A stretch of DNA of 64,000 bases from Marixanthotalea marina (GTDB taxonomy: Bacteria; Bacteroidota; Bacteroidia; Flavobacteriales; Flavobacteriaceae), in contig JAHLEH010000001.1 in assembly GCA_018883545.1 (NCBI GenBank), positions 186,001 through 250,000 of the forward strand, read 5' to 3'. Below are positions 50,918 through 59,472 of this stretch, one piece after another. The notes beneath the pieces are model-generated. The model was not told the origin of the DNA. It did not search any database and worked only from the letters and a program-made list of their open reading frames with translations. Position 1 is the stretch's first letter, and every line of letters begins with the position of its first letter. The position numbers were made by a program, and so were the translations under genes.

Positions 50918-51103
50918 TTATTTTTTGCTATCGTCGCTTTTTTCATCTTCACCTTTACTAGCATCTTTAAATTCTTTGATGCCACTTCCTAGACCTCTCA
51001 TTAATTCAGGAATTTTTTTCCCCCCGAATAACAACAAAACAACTACCACAATCAAGATAATTTGTGGTGCACCAATTACTAGCGGTAACATATATAAGCT
51101 CAT
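50918..51103 (-). CDS. tatA: Twin-arginine translocase subunit TatA/E
   Basis: A 61-residue protein. One N-terminal transmembrane helix (about 8-26, [18 protein letters not shown]) is followed by the signature [21 protein letters not shown] amphipathic helix and a Lys/Asp/Ser-rich tail. TatA oligomers form the pore that moves folded proteins carrying twin-Arg signals. No tatC is adjacent. It is monocistronic on the minus strand, with a TAnnTTTG element upstream and a terminator downstream. Confidence 0.95.
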   Translation of the reverse strand: MSLYMLPLVIGAPQIILIVVVVLLLFGGKKIPELMRGLGSGIKEFKDASKGEDEKSDDSKK

Positions 51104-51122
51104 AATGAATTTATTTAGAAAG

Positions 51123-51130
51123 CAAAGTTA
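51123..51130 (-). promoter_or_regulatory. Putative -7 promoter element (TAACTTTG) of tatA
   Basis: On the minus strand TAACTTTGC fits TAnnTTTG and lies 19 bases upstream of the tatA ATG. Confidence 0.5.
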
Positions 51131-51222
51131 ATAATTTAACTTTAATTATACCGTTTCTAACATAACTTTAGCATAAAGAAAAGAGAGGCATTGATATAAT
51201 TTTATTTAATTTTGTTTTTGGC

Positions 51223-52092
51223 ATGAGTGAGAAGAAAAAAAGACAAAAGAAAATCAAAAGGAAGTTGCTCGATAAGTACCGTTTGGTGGTACTTAATGAA
51301 AACACTTTTGAAGAACGTATTTCATTAAAGCTTAACAGGTTAAATGTTTTTGTTTTAGTGTCTTTGTCGGGAATTTTTTTGGTAATTGCCACGCTGTTAT
51401 TAATTGCCTTTACACCGCTTAGGGAATATATTCCTGGCTATTCTTCAACAGCATTAAAAAAGAAAGCCACTAGTTTAGAATTCAAAACAGATTCTATTCA
51501 ACAGGTATTGGCTATGAATGAAAGGTATTACGAGTCGATTAAAAAAGTACTTCAAGGCGATGTTAGTGTTCAAGATTTCAATAAAGACTCCATTGTACAG
51601 GCCGTTAAGTTTGAAATAGATCAGGTAGACCTAAAACCCATTCCTGAAGATTCCGTTTTAAGGGAAAAAGTAGATAAAGAGGATAAGTATAATTTATTTG
51701 AGTCGGCAACATCCGGGACAAACTTTGTGTTGTTTCCTCCAGTAAACGGAACGATTAGCGAACCTTATAATTTAAAGGAAAAACATTACGCAGTTGATTT
51801 AGTGGTTGCTGAAAATACACCAATAAAAGCTACGGCCGATGGCTCTGTTATTTTTGCAGAGTGGACTGCCGAAACAGGCTATGTTATTATTTTGGAACAC
51901 AGCCAAGGATTAATTTCTGTTTACAAGCATAATGGGTCGCTAACCAAATCACAAGGCGATTTGGTTAAGGCGGGTGAAGTTATTGCCACATCTGGTAATA
52001 CGGGCGATTTAACCACGGGTCCCCATTTGCATTTTGAATTATGGAATAACGGATACCCCATCAATCCTACAAACTTTATAGATTTTAACTAA
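51223..52092 (+). CDS. M23 family (LytM-type) metallopeptidase, membrane-anchored
   Basis: A 289-residue envelope protein. The first 40 residues are very basic, then a transmembrane helix lies at about 44-66 (VFVLVSLSGIFLVIATLLLIAF). A coiled-coil segment (about 80-150) leads to a LytM domain (about 165-289). Its zinc-site motifs are HYAVDLVV (a variant of HxGxD) and GPHLHFELW. The family cleaves peptidoglycan cross-bridges or acts as an amidase activator. The stop overlaps the GH3-like gene start by one base. Confidence 0.92.
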   Translation: MSEKKKRQKKIKRKLLDKYRLVVLNENTFEERISLKLNRLNVFVLVSLSGIFLVIATLLLIAFTPLREYIPGYSSTALKKKATSLEFKTDSIQQVLAMNERYYESIKKVLQGDVSVQDFNKDSIVQAVKFEIDQVDLKPIPEDSVLREKVDKEDKYNLFESATSGTNFVLFPPVNGTISEPYNLKEKHYAVDLVVAENTPIKATADGSVIFAEWTAETGYVIILEHSQGLISVYKHNGSLTKSQGDLVKAGEVIATSGNTGDLTTGPHLHFELWNNGYPINPTNFIDFN

Positions 52093-53594
52093 TGCTATCA
52101 ATTAAGTCGGCACTTGCAAAACCCTTTGCTAAAGTTGTATATAATAACGTCCAAAAATGGGCAAATAACCCTGTTGAAACCCAGCAAAAGGTCTTTGCCG
52201 AATTAATAGAACAAGCTAAAAACACCCAGTTTGGAAAGGACCATGATTTTAAGAATATAAAATCGCACAAAGATTTTGTTGAACGCGTGCCCATACGTGA
52301 TTATGAATTATTAAAACCTTATGTAGAACGAGTAGTTGCTGGAGAATTAAACATACTTTGGAAAGGCAAACCACTTTATTTTGCGAAAACATCGGGCACC
52401 ACTTCGGGCGTAAAATACATTCCCATCTCCAAAGAAAGCATGCCATTTCACATTGAAGCAGCTAGAAATGCTATTTTGATGTATATTAACGAAACGGGAA
52501 ATAGCAAGTTTGTGGATGGCAAAATGATTTTTTTACAAGGAAGCCCCATTATGAAAACCCAAAATGGTATACAAGTCGGTCGCCTTTCGGGCATTGTAGC
52601 ACATTATGTGCCCAAATACCTTCAAAAAAACCGTATGCCTTCTTGGGAAACTAATTGTATTGAAGATTGGGAAACTAAAGTCGATGCCATTGTGGACGAG
52701 ACTTTACCAGAAAATATGTCGGTCATTTCAGGGATTCCGTCTTGGGTGCAAATGTACTTTGAGAAGATTCAAAAGCAGACAGGAAAAAAAGTAGGTGATG
52801 TTTTTAAAAACTTCAGTCTGTTTATTTTTGGAGGAGTTAACTACGAACCTTACCGCGCTAAATTCGAAAACCTTATCGGCAGAAAAGTAGATAGTATTGA
52901 ACTTTATCCAGCCAGCGAAGGTTTTTTTGCTTATCAAGACAAGCAAAATGAAAAAGGTATGCTGCTTCAGCTCAATTCGGGAATGTTTTTTGAGTTTGTA
53001 AAGGCCGATGAGTTTTTCAATGAAAATCCAAAACGAATTACGATTAAAGATGTTGAGGTAGGCGTTAATTATGTCATGATTATCTCAACGAACGCAGGAT
53101 TGTGGGCATACAATATTGGTGATACGGTTCAATTCACGGCAACCAAACCTTACCGAGTTATAGTATCCGGAAGGATAAAACATTTTATTTCAGCATTTGG
53201 TGAGCATGTTATTGGTAAAGAAGTAGAACAAGCCTTGAAAGAAGCCATAGAAAACACAGACATAAGTGTTACTGAGTTTACGGTAGCACCTCAAATAAAC
53301 CCCGAAGAAGGTTTGCCTTACCATGAATGGTTTATTGAGTTTGAAAAGGAACCAGACGATCTTTTGACACTTGCGGATAAAATTGATAAATTACTTCAAA
53401 AACAGAATGTCTATTATTTTGATTTAATAGAAGGCAAGGTGCTACAACCTTTAAAAATTACAAAAGTCAAGAAAAACGGATTTCAAAATTATATGAAATC
53501 CATAGGTAAACTGGGGGGTCAAAATAAAATACCCCGTTTATCGAATGACAGGAAAATTGTTGAGGCATTTCCGTTATCAAGTTTGTATAAATAG
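52092..53594 (+). CDS. GH3 auxin-responsive promoter family protein (acyl-adenylate-forming)
   Basis: A 500-residue protein of the GH3 family, whose plant members conjugate amino acids to acyl acids via an adenylate. The AMP-binding motif FAKTSGTTSGVKYIPIS is at about 97-113; later LYPASEGFFAYQD (about 276) and YRVIVSGRIKHFISAFGEHV (about 355) match adenylate-forming enzyme motifs A5-A7. Bacterial homologues are common in Bacteroidota, where their acid substrate is unknown. The start overlaps the M23 stop (TAATG), suggesting coupling. Confidence 0.88.
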   Translation: MLSIKSALAKPFAKVVYNNVQKWANNPVETQQKVFAELIEQAKNTQFGKDHDFKNIKSHKDFVERVPIRDYELLKPYVERVVAGELNILWKGKPLYFAKTSGTTSGVKYIPISKESMPFHIEAARNAILMYINETGNSKFVDGKMIFLQGSPIMKTQNGIQVGRLSGIVAHYVPKYLQKNRMPSWETNCIEDWETKVDAIVDETLPENMSVISGIPSWVQMYFEKIQKQTGKKVGDVFKNFSLFIFGGVNYEPYRAKFENLIGRKVDSIELYPASEGFFAYQDKQNEKGMLLQLNSGMFFEFVKADEFFNENPKRITIKDVEVGVNYVMIISTNAGLWAYNIGDTVQFTATKPYRVIVSGRIKHFISAFGEHVIGKEVEQALKEAIENTDISVTEFTVAPQINPEEGLPYHEWFIEFEKEPDDLLTLADKIDKLLQKQNVYYFDLIEGKVLQPLKITKVKKNGFQNYMKSIGKLGGQNKIPRLSNDRKIVEAFPLSSLYK

Positions 53595-53597
53595 TAT

Positions 53598-53605
53598 TAC
53601 CTTTG
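53598..53605 (+). promoter_or_regulatory. Putative -7 promoter element (TACCTTTG) of the DUF6909 gene
   Basis: TACCTTTGC fits TAnnTTTG and lies 17 bases before the ATG at 53623. Confidence 0.5.
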
Positions 53606-53622
53606 CGGCAGTTTAAGACCCC

Positions 53623-55314
53623 ATGAAACAGAAGAAAAATCACGAAAGAACAAGAGCTCAAGAGAGCTCGAATGCTATCGAGCGGATGTATATTACTATG
53701 CGCCACTTGTTTAACCGTGGCTTTTATAAACCTATGGGTGTTTCTGGCGAAACCTTAAGGCAATCACTACTGCTTTTAAGACCTGAAATTTATGGTTCCA
53801 TTGGCGAAGAAAAAGCTGAATTGGCAGGCCTACTTTATGTGGTAGATAGATTGCCACAAGGTATCGAAGAATGTACTTTTATCAATTTAACAAGTGATGA
53901 AGGGTACTCCAGCTCCCATTTTAAACCTATTATTCCCGAAAAAAGAAGACGTAATTGTTATCGGATTGATGACGAGCAAATGAATATTGAAATCACCAGA
54001 GGTCGCTCGGAAATCTATGATATTTTAACGCACTTAACATTTCTTTTTGTAGAGTCGCATAAGATTAGTAATCGCGTACTTATTGACGAAGAAGGTACTA
54101 CTACTAGAGATTGGATAAAGTTAGAAAAGGCGGTTTTATCAAAAAAGAAACTTACACAAGCGGAACGGGAGGTGGCTGTTACGCACACTGCCAATATTTT
54201 AGGGAGAACTTTTAACGAACTCATGTCTGTTTATTCTCAGTTTGCAACACCTTCACAGCCCGAACGTTTATTGCATATTGTATATTGGTTAGGCAAATTG
54301 GCCACCGAAGAGCAGTTGGAAAATATAAAACGAACCGTTACCTTTAGCCCCGTTTTAAGGGAGCGTATAGGGCATCATATACACGGTGAGGTATGGGCAG
54401 AAACCATTAAAGAAACACTTTATAAAAATGGGTTTTTAGAACGTCCTATTCACATTATCAGTGCGAATATGCACAGTGTGATGAATACGTTGTTTGCACC
54501 AATGGCTTTGAAAAATTTACGAGCAAAAAAGGATATTTTTGAGGTTTACGAGCAGTTAAGTAAAAAAGAAAGCCAAGAACTTCGAAATAAGGTTTCAAAA
54601 GTAGCGTTAGAAAATGGAATGTTTTTCATTAATGATACTTCTGGAGCTAATATTGATGTTCAAATTTTTGATACCAGTAAATTAGATGTTAATAACATTG
54701 ATATAAAAGCAGATGAAGAAGGGGTTTTAAAATCAAAAAAACCTATTATTTTAGTGATGGATTATGCTTTTGGTGAGCAGGCCTATGAAACGATTGATGA
54801 ACTTTTAAAACCTTATAAAGTAAAAGGAAACAAAATTCATATGAATGTAGAGTCTATTTCCATTATGGGAAAAGCAGGTATTTTAGAAGGAAGTAAAGGT
54901 GATATTATGATTCCGTCAGCTCATATTTTTGAAGGCACGGCAGATAATTATCCGTTTAAAAATGAACTTAAAAAAGGAGATTTAGAAGGACAGGGCATAG
55001 GTGTTTATGAAGGCTCTATGATAACTGTTTTGGGCACATCACTTCAAAACAAAGATATTTTGAAGTTTTTTTACAATTCTACATGGAATGTAATCGGATT
55101 GGAAATGGAAGGCGCCCACTACCAAAAAGCCATTCAGGCAGCATCAAAAGTAAGAAGGAGTATCCGTCAAGATGTCAAAGTAAGATATGCCTATTACGCT
55201 AGCGATAATCCGTTGGAAACAGGAAGTACCTTGGCTTCAGGAGGCTTGGGAACTTCTGGTGTGAGACCAACCTATTTAATAACTAGAAAAATATTAGAAC
55301 AATTATTAAACTAA
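53623..55314 (+). CDS. DUF6909 family protein with nucleosidase/phosphorylase-like C-terminal half
   Basis: A 563-residue cytoplasmic protein I assign to DUF6909 from memory of Bacteroidota annotation. The N-terminal half is helical (IERMYITMRHLFNRGFYKP, IPEKRRRNCYRIDDEQM). From about residue 330 the pattern becomes alpha/beta: PIILVMDYAFGEQAYETIDELL, SISIMGKAGILEGSKGDIMIP, NVIGLEMEGAHYQKAI and SDNPLETGSTLASGG. The MEGAHY motif with an upstream MGKAGIL resembles the MEGAA/GxAG motifs of nucleoside phosphorylases and MTA/SAH nucleosidases. Activity on a nucleoside-like substrate is therefore possible, but unproven. Confidence 0.72.
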   Translation: MKQKKNHERTRAQESSNAIERMYITMRHLFNRGFYKPMGVSGETLRQSLLLLRPEIYGSIGEEKAELAGLLYVVDRLPQGIEECTFINLTSDEGYSSSHFKPIIPEKRRRNCYRIDDEQMNIEITRGRSEIYDILTHLTFLFVESHKISNRVLIDEEGTTTRDWIKLEKAVLSKKKLTQAEREVAVTHTANILGRTFNELMSVYSQFATPSQPERLLHIVYWLGKLATEEQLENIKRTVTFSPVLRERIGHHIHGEVWAETIKETLYKNGFLERPIHIISANMHSVMNTLFAPMALKNLRAKKDIFEVYEQLSKKESQELRNKVSKVALENGMFFINDTSGANIDVQIFDTSKLDVNNIDIKADEEGVLKSKKPIILVMDYAFGEQAYETIDELLKPYKVKGNKIHMNVESISIMGKAGILEGSKGDIMIPSAHIFEGTADNYPFKNELKKGDLEGQGIGVYEGSMITVLGTSLQNKDILKFFYNSTWNVIGLEMEGAHYQKAIQAASKVRRSIRQDVKVRYAYYASDNPLETGSTLASGGLGTSGVRPTYLITRKILEQLLN

Positions 55315-55327
55315 TTGAAATTTAGCT

Positions 55328-56392
55328 ATGAGCAAAGAGTCGCCACAACCACAACCATCTGAAGAAGTCGATTTAGGACAATTATTCAAATTAATAGGTA
55401 ATGCCTTCGAGCGCTTTTTTAAGTTTATAGGGGGTATTTTTTACAAGCTGTTTTTAGCTTTTGTATGGTTTGTATTCTTTATTAAGAAACACATTTTAAA
55501 ACTGGTTATAGCGGGCGTTATTGGTATTGGTTTTGGCTTTATGCTTCAAAAAGTATCAGATCCTGTGTATAAATCGTATGTTACCATAAAACAGAATTAT
55601 GATACAGGTGAAAATCTATATAATTCTATCAACTATTACAACGATTTGGTGAAGCAAAAAGATTATAGTACGTTAGAAAATGTTTTGGGTATTGAAGCGA
55701 GCCAAGCACAATCTATTTCTGAATTTGATATTCAATCGGTGGTCAATGAAAATGATAAGTTAAAAGAATACGATGCTTATTTAAAAACGTTGGACACGGC
55801 AGTGGCCAAAATAATTACGTATGAAATGTTTCTAAAAAATGATGTAGAACATGTTCATAAGTACCAACAAATAACCATTAAAGCCAAAAAGCGAAACAAT
55901 TTTAAAACAATGTTTGACAATATTATAAACAATGTTGAATCGAACGATTATTTTGAAAGAGAGCGAACAAAAGAAATAAATCAGTTAAATAGAAGAAAAG
56001 AAGTGTTGGGGGAAGCTTTGGCACAATCAGATTCTTTACAAACCACTTATAAAAAAGTTTTGGAAAGCAACCTTCCTAACAATGGCTCAGAAATAGGGAT
56101 TACTTTTGAAGGCAATAACGAAAAAGATAAAACCAAAGAGTTTGACTTGTATTTAAATGACATAGAATTAAGGAGGGAGTTGGTTGATATTGAAAGGCAA
56201 ATAGCCGATAAGGAACAGGTCATTGAAATTATGTCGAGTAAACAAGAAAGTGGTTCTATAGATAACAAGATGAACTTTTTTGGTGTTTTGGTGGGAGTCA
56301 AATTGTTTTATGGACTTTTGTTGACATCAATTGCCTTTTTGGTTTTGTTGGCTTTAGATTTTATTAAGTTTTTAGAGAAATATAAAAATTAA
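55328..56392 (+). CDS. Wzz-like polysaccharide chain-length determinant protein
   Basis: A 354-residue inner-membrane protein with transmembrane helices at about 56-76 (ILKLVIAGVIGIGFGFML) and 325-345 (LFYGLLLTSIAFLVLLALDF). They flank a periplasmic coiled coil with SDPVYKSYVTIKQNYDTGENLYNSI after the first helix. This is the topology of Wzz polysaccharide co-polymerases that set chain length in O-antigen, capsule or exopolysaccharide. There is no tyrosine kinase domain. It directly precedes the rfbBACD genes (3 bp before rfbB). Confidence 0.82.
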   Translation: MSKESPQPQPSEEVDLGQLFKLIGNAFERFFKFIGGIFYKLFLAFVWFVFFIKKHILKLVIAGVIGIGFGFMLQKVSDPVYKSYVTIKQNYDTGENLYNSINYYNDLVKQKDYSTLENVLGIEASQAQSISEFDIQSVVNENDKLKEYDAYLKTLDTAVAKIITYEMFLKNDVEHVHKYQQITIKAKKRNNFKTMFDNIINNVESNDYFERERTKEINQLNRRKEVLGEALAQSDSLQTTYKKVLESNLPNNGSEIGITFEGNNEKDKTKEFDLYLNDIELRRELVDIERQIADKEQVIEIMSSKQESGSIDNKMNFFGVLVGVKLFYGLLLTSIAFLVLLALDFIKFLEKYKN

Positions 56393-56395
56393 GGA

Positions 56396-57445
56396 ATGAC
56401 TATTCTTATAACAGGAGGGGCAGGTTTTATTGGGTCGCATGTTGTTAGGTTATTTGTCGAGAAATATCCAAACGACCATATTATAAACCTAGATAGCCTA
56501 ACGTATGCAGGGAACTTAGAGAATCTTGCAGATATTGAAAACAAACCCAATTATACATTTGTTAAGGGCGATATTACAAACGAAGTTTTAATAAACGAGT
56601 TGTTTGGAAAATTTAAGTTTGAAAGCGTCATTCATTTAGCAGCAGAGTCACATGTTGACAGATCTATTAAAGACCCATTGGCTTTTGTGAAAACGAATAT
56701 TATTGGTACAGTCAATTTATTAAATGCTGCTAAGAAAGTATGGGAGGGTAATTTTGAAAATACACTTTTTTACCACATCAGTACCGATGAGGTGTATGGT
56801 ACATTGGGAGAAACCGGATTGTTTACTGAAACCACAGCATACGACCCGAATTCTCCATATTCGGCTTCAAAAGCCAGCTCCGACCATTTTGTAAGAGCTT
56901 ATGGAGAAACTTATGGCTTGCCATATGTTATCTCCAATTGTTCTAATAATTACGGACCTAACCAGTTCCCTGAAAAGTTGATTCCGTTATTTATTAATAA
57001 CATTATTAATAATAAACCCCTGCCTGTTTATGGTGATGGCAATTATACAAGAGATTGGTTGTTTGTTAAAGATCATGCTAAGGCTATCGATTTAGTTTTT
57101 CATAAGGGAAAACAAGGAGAAACCTATAACATTGGCGGTTTTAACGAATGGAAAAATATTGATTTAGTAAAGCTGTTGTGCCGACTAATGGATGATAAAC
57201 TTAATAGAGAAAAAGGGAGTTCGGAAAAACTAATCACTTATGTGAAAGACCGTCCTGGACACGATTTAAGATATGCCATTGATGCCTCAAAAATTAACAA
57301 AGAATTAGAGTGGAGTCCATCTGTAACATTTGAAGAAGGATTAAGTAAAACAATTGATTGGTATTTGGATAACGAGGGTTGGCTAAGAAATGTGACGTCA
57401 GGTGCGTATCAACGCTATTATGAAAAGCAGTATGGAAAACAGTGA
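56396..57445 (+). CDS. rfbB: dTDP-glucose 4,6-dehydratase
   Basis: A 349-residue short-chain dehydrogenase/reductase performing the second step of dTDP-L-rhamnose synthesis. The NAD-binding ITGGAGFIGSHVVR is at the N-terminus; TDEVYG and the catalytic YSASKASSD are in place, with PDLRYAID-type sequence later (RPGHDLRYAID). Length is normal. It follows the Wzz-like gene by 3 bp. Downstream, rfbA is separated from it by 470 bp containing a four-helix-bundle gene, an unusual break in this operon. Confidence 0.96.
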   Translation: MTILITGGAGFIGSHVVRLFVEKYPNDHIINLDSLTYAGNLENLADIENKPNYTFVKGDITNEVLINELFGKFKFESVIHLAAESHVDRSIKDPLAFVKTNIIGTVNLLNAAKKVWEGNFENTLFYHISTDEVYGTLGETGLFTETTAYDPNSPYSASKASSDHFVRAYGETYGLPYVISNCSNNYGPNQFPEKLIPLFINNIINNKPLPVYGDGNYTRDWLFVKDHAKAIDLVFHKGKQGETYNIGGFNEWKNIDLVKLLCRLMDDKLNREKGSSEKLITYVKDRPGHDLRYAIDASKINKELEWSPSVTFEEGLSKTIDWYLDNEGWLRNVTSGAYQRYYEKQYGKQ

Positions 57446-57495
57446 TGATGTTATCAAGCGATGGAGTTATCAAGAAAAAAAACAAAACATCATAG

Positions 57496-57508
57496 CAAGA
57501 TAACAGCA
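57496..57508 (+). repeat. 13-bp direct repeat flanking the four-helix gene, left copy
   Basis: caagataacagca is repeated exactly at 57877-57889, on the other side of the inserted gene. Before it, gttatcaag occurs twice (57450-57458 and 57466-57474), giving a repeat-rich boundary. Confidence 0.55.
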
Positions 57509-57522
57509 TAACAAAAGGCAAT

Positions 57523-57876
57523 ATGAGTATCAATTCACATAAAGACTTAAATGTTTGGCAAGAATCCATGGGGCTAGTTGAAAAAATTTACCAACTTACA
57601 AATACCTTTCCTAGTAACGAGCTGTTTGGTTTAGTATCTCAAATGAGACGAAGCGCTATATCTATTCCATCCAATATTGCTGAAGGTGCAGGGCGAAAAG
57701 GAAATAAAGAGGTTACACGTTTTCTATATATTGCAATCGGCTCATTGTCGGAGTTGGAAACCCAATTTGAAATATCCAGAAGATTAAATTATACGGTAAA
57801 CGAGAAAGAAATAAGTGAGATGATTGTTTATATAAGGCGAATGCTTTCTAAGTTAATAAAAAGCATATCTACATAA
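57523..57876 (+). CDS. Four-helix-bundle protein (S23/IVP family), copy 1
   Basis: A 117-residue protein of the family found in 23S rRNA intervening sequences and related to Avd of diversity-generating retroelements. Conserved pattern: DLNVWQESMGLVEKIYQL, FPSNELFGLVSQMRRSA-SIPSNIAEGAGRKGNKE, RFLYIAIGSLSELE and LNY. It is a closed four-helix bundle with a basic surface that may bind nucleic acid. It interrupts rfbB and rfbA, normally adjacent genes, and is bounded by a 13-bp direct repeat (57496-57508, 57877-57889). This suggests it arrived as a unit. A clear relative lies at 63074. Confidence 0.88.
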   Translation: MSINSHKDLNVWQESMGLVEKIYQLTNTFPSNELFGLVSQMRRSAISIPSNIAEGAGRKGNKEVTRFLYIAIGSLSELETQFEISRRLNYTVNEKEISEMIVYIRRMLSKLIKSIST

Positions 57877-57889
57877 CAAGATAACAGCA
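57877..57889 (+). repeat. 13-bp direct repeat flanking the four-helix gene, right copy
   Basis: caagataacagca, identical to 57496-57508, begins at the base after the stop codon of the four-helix gene. The following taacaaagcaat also resembles the left-flank taacaaaaggcaat. Confidence 0.55.
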
Positions 57890-57915
57890 AAACTATATAA
57901 CAAAGCAATAAAACA

Positions 57916-58782
57916 ATGAAAGGAATAATACTAGCAGGAGGCTCAGGGACACGTTTACACCCACTGACTTTATCGGTAAGTAAGCAGCTCATGCCTATTT
58001 ATGACAAACCGATGATATATTATCCGTTGTCGACTTTAATGTATGCGGGTATCAATGAAATTTTAATCATTTCTACACCAAAAGACTTGCCATTGTTTCA
58101 AGATTTATTGGGCGATGGAGAAAAGTATGGCTGTAGGTTTGAATATGCTATACAGGAAGCTCCTAATGGCTTAGCAGAAGCTTTTTTAATTGGAGAAGAA
58201 TTTATAGGAAATGATAAAGTTGCCTTGATACTTGGTGATAACATATTTTATGGTACGGGTTTGGCTAATTTATTACAGGCTAATAATGATCCAGATGGAG
58301 GAATTATTTACGCATATCGTGTGCATGACCCTGAACGATATGGTGTTGTTGAATTTAATGATAACGGACAAGCCATTTCTATTGAAGAAAAGCCCAAAGA
58401 ACCAAAGTCTAATTTTGCTGTACCAGGCATTTATTTTTATGATAATTCTGTGGTGCAAATAGCCAAAAACGTACAACCAAGTCACAGAGGTGAGTTAGAA
58501 ATTACAGACGTAAACAGAGAGTATCTTAAACACAGAAAATTAAATGTTAGTATACTAGACAGGGGGACGGCTTGGTTAGATACTGGTACATTTCAGTCCT
58601 TAATGCAAGCATCTCAATTTGTGGAGGTTATTGAGGAGCGTCAGGGGTTAAAAATAGGAGCTATTGAAAGTGCTGCATATGAGATGGGGTATATTAATGA
58701 AGAGCAATTTAAAGCTTTGGCTGAATCCTTGTTAAAAAGTGGTTATGGTAAAAATTTATTAGGGATATTGAATAAAAAATAA
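57916..58782 (+). CDS. rfbA: Glucose-1-phosphate thymidylyltransferase
   Basis: A 288-residue nucleotidyltransferase that makes dTDP-glucose from glucose-1-phosphate and dTTP, the first step to dTDP-rhamnose. The nucleotide-binding [20 protein letters not shown] is at the N-terminus, then [30 protein letters not shown] and [10 protein letters not shown]. Length matches the family. The stop overlaps the rfbC start by one base (TAATGG), so these two are coupled. Confidence 0.97.
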   Translation: MKGIILAGGSGTRLHPLTLSVSKQLMPIYDKPMIYYPLSTLMYAGINEILIISTPKDLPLFQDLLGDGEKYGCRFEYAIQEAPNGLAEAFLIGEEFIGNDKVALILGDNIFYGTGLANLLQANNDPDGGIIYAYRVHDPERYGVVEFNDNGQAISIEEKPKEPKSNFAVPGIYFYDNSVVQIAKNVQPSHRGELEITDVNREYLKHRKLNVSILDRGTAWLDTGTFQSLMQASQFVEVIEERQGLKIGAIESAAYEMGYINEEQFKALAESLLKSGYGKNLLGILNKK

Positions 58783-59345
58783 TGGTTATAAAAGAAACGA
58801 AATTAAAAGGCTGTTTTATTTTTGAGCCTAAAATTTTTAAGGATAATAGAGGTTATTTTTTTGAGAGTTTTAATCAAAATACATTCAATAAAGCCACAAG
58901 TCAAAATGTGAATTTTGTTCAGGACAATGAGTCGTTTTCTTCAAAGGGGGTTCTTAGAGGACTTCATTACCAAACAGGAGAGTATGCACAGGCTAAATTA
59001 GTAAGAGTGGTTAAAGGTAGTGTTTTAGATGTTGCTGTAGATTTAAGAACGGAATCCGAAACGTTTGGAGAATATGTAGCTGTTGAGTTATCAGAACAGA
59101 ATAAAAAGCAACTATTTATCCCCCGTGGTTTTGCTCACGGATTTGTCGTTTTAAGTAATACGGCTATTTTCAGCTATAAATGTGATAATTTCTATAATAA
59201 AGATTCGGAAAACGGAATCATTTTTAATGATGCTGATTTAAACATTGATTGGCAATTGCCAAAGGAAGAATTGCTGATTTCAGAGAAAGATTTAGTATTA
59301 CCAACATTTGAAACTTATTGTAGTTCGAAAAACAATAACAATTGA
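58782..59345 (+). CDS. rfbC: dTDP-4-dehydrorhamnose 3,5-epimerase
   Basis: A 187-residue cupin epimerase for the third step of dTDP-L-rhamnose synthesis. Family signatures are FEPKIFKDNRGYFFESFN, VQDNESFSSKGVLRGLHYQ with the catalytic His, VVKGSVLDVAVDLR and FIPRGFAHGFVVLS. Length is standard. It is coupled to rfbA. The 127 bp before rfbD hold a palindromic repeat instead of the close spacing usual in this operon. Confidence 0.97.
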   Translation: MVIKETKLKGCFIFEPKIFKDNRGYFFESFNQNTFNKATSQNVNFVQDNESFSSKGVLRGLHYQTGEYAQAKLVRVVKGSVLDVAVDLRTESETFGEYVAVELSEQNKKQLFIPRGFAHGFVVLSNTAIFSYKCDNFYNKDSENGIIFNDADLNIDWQLPKEELLISEKDLVLPTFETYCSSKNNNN

Positions 59346-59395
59346 TAGATTTAAGAGGAAGATATAATTTTTGGTTATAAAGGGTATAACGTGTT

Positions 59396-59419
59396 GTCAT
59401 TCCTGTGAAGGCAGGAATC
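59396..59419 (+). repeat. Palindromic repeat element between rfbC and rfbD
   Basis: tgtcattcctgtgaaggcag with gaat following forms an 8-bp stem with one G-T wobble (59399-59406 with 59411-59418) around GAAG. The core matches, with two changes, the element inside rnr at 17553-17578. Confidence 0.8.
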
Positions 59420-59472
59420 TCAATGTAGTTATCAGTGATGAGTTTAAGTACTTATAGGGAGAAAAAGAGGTA

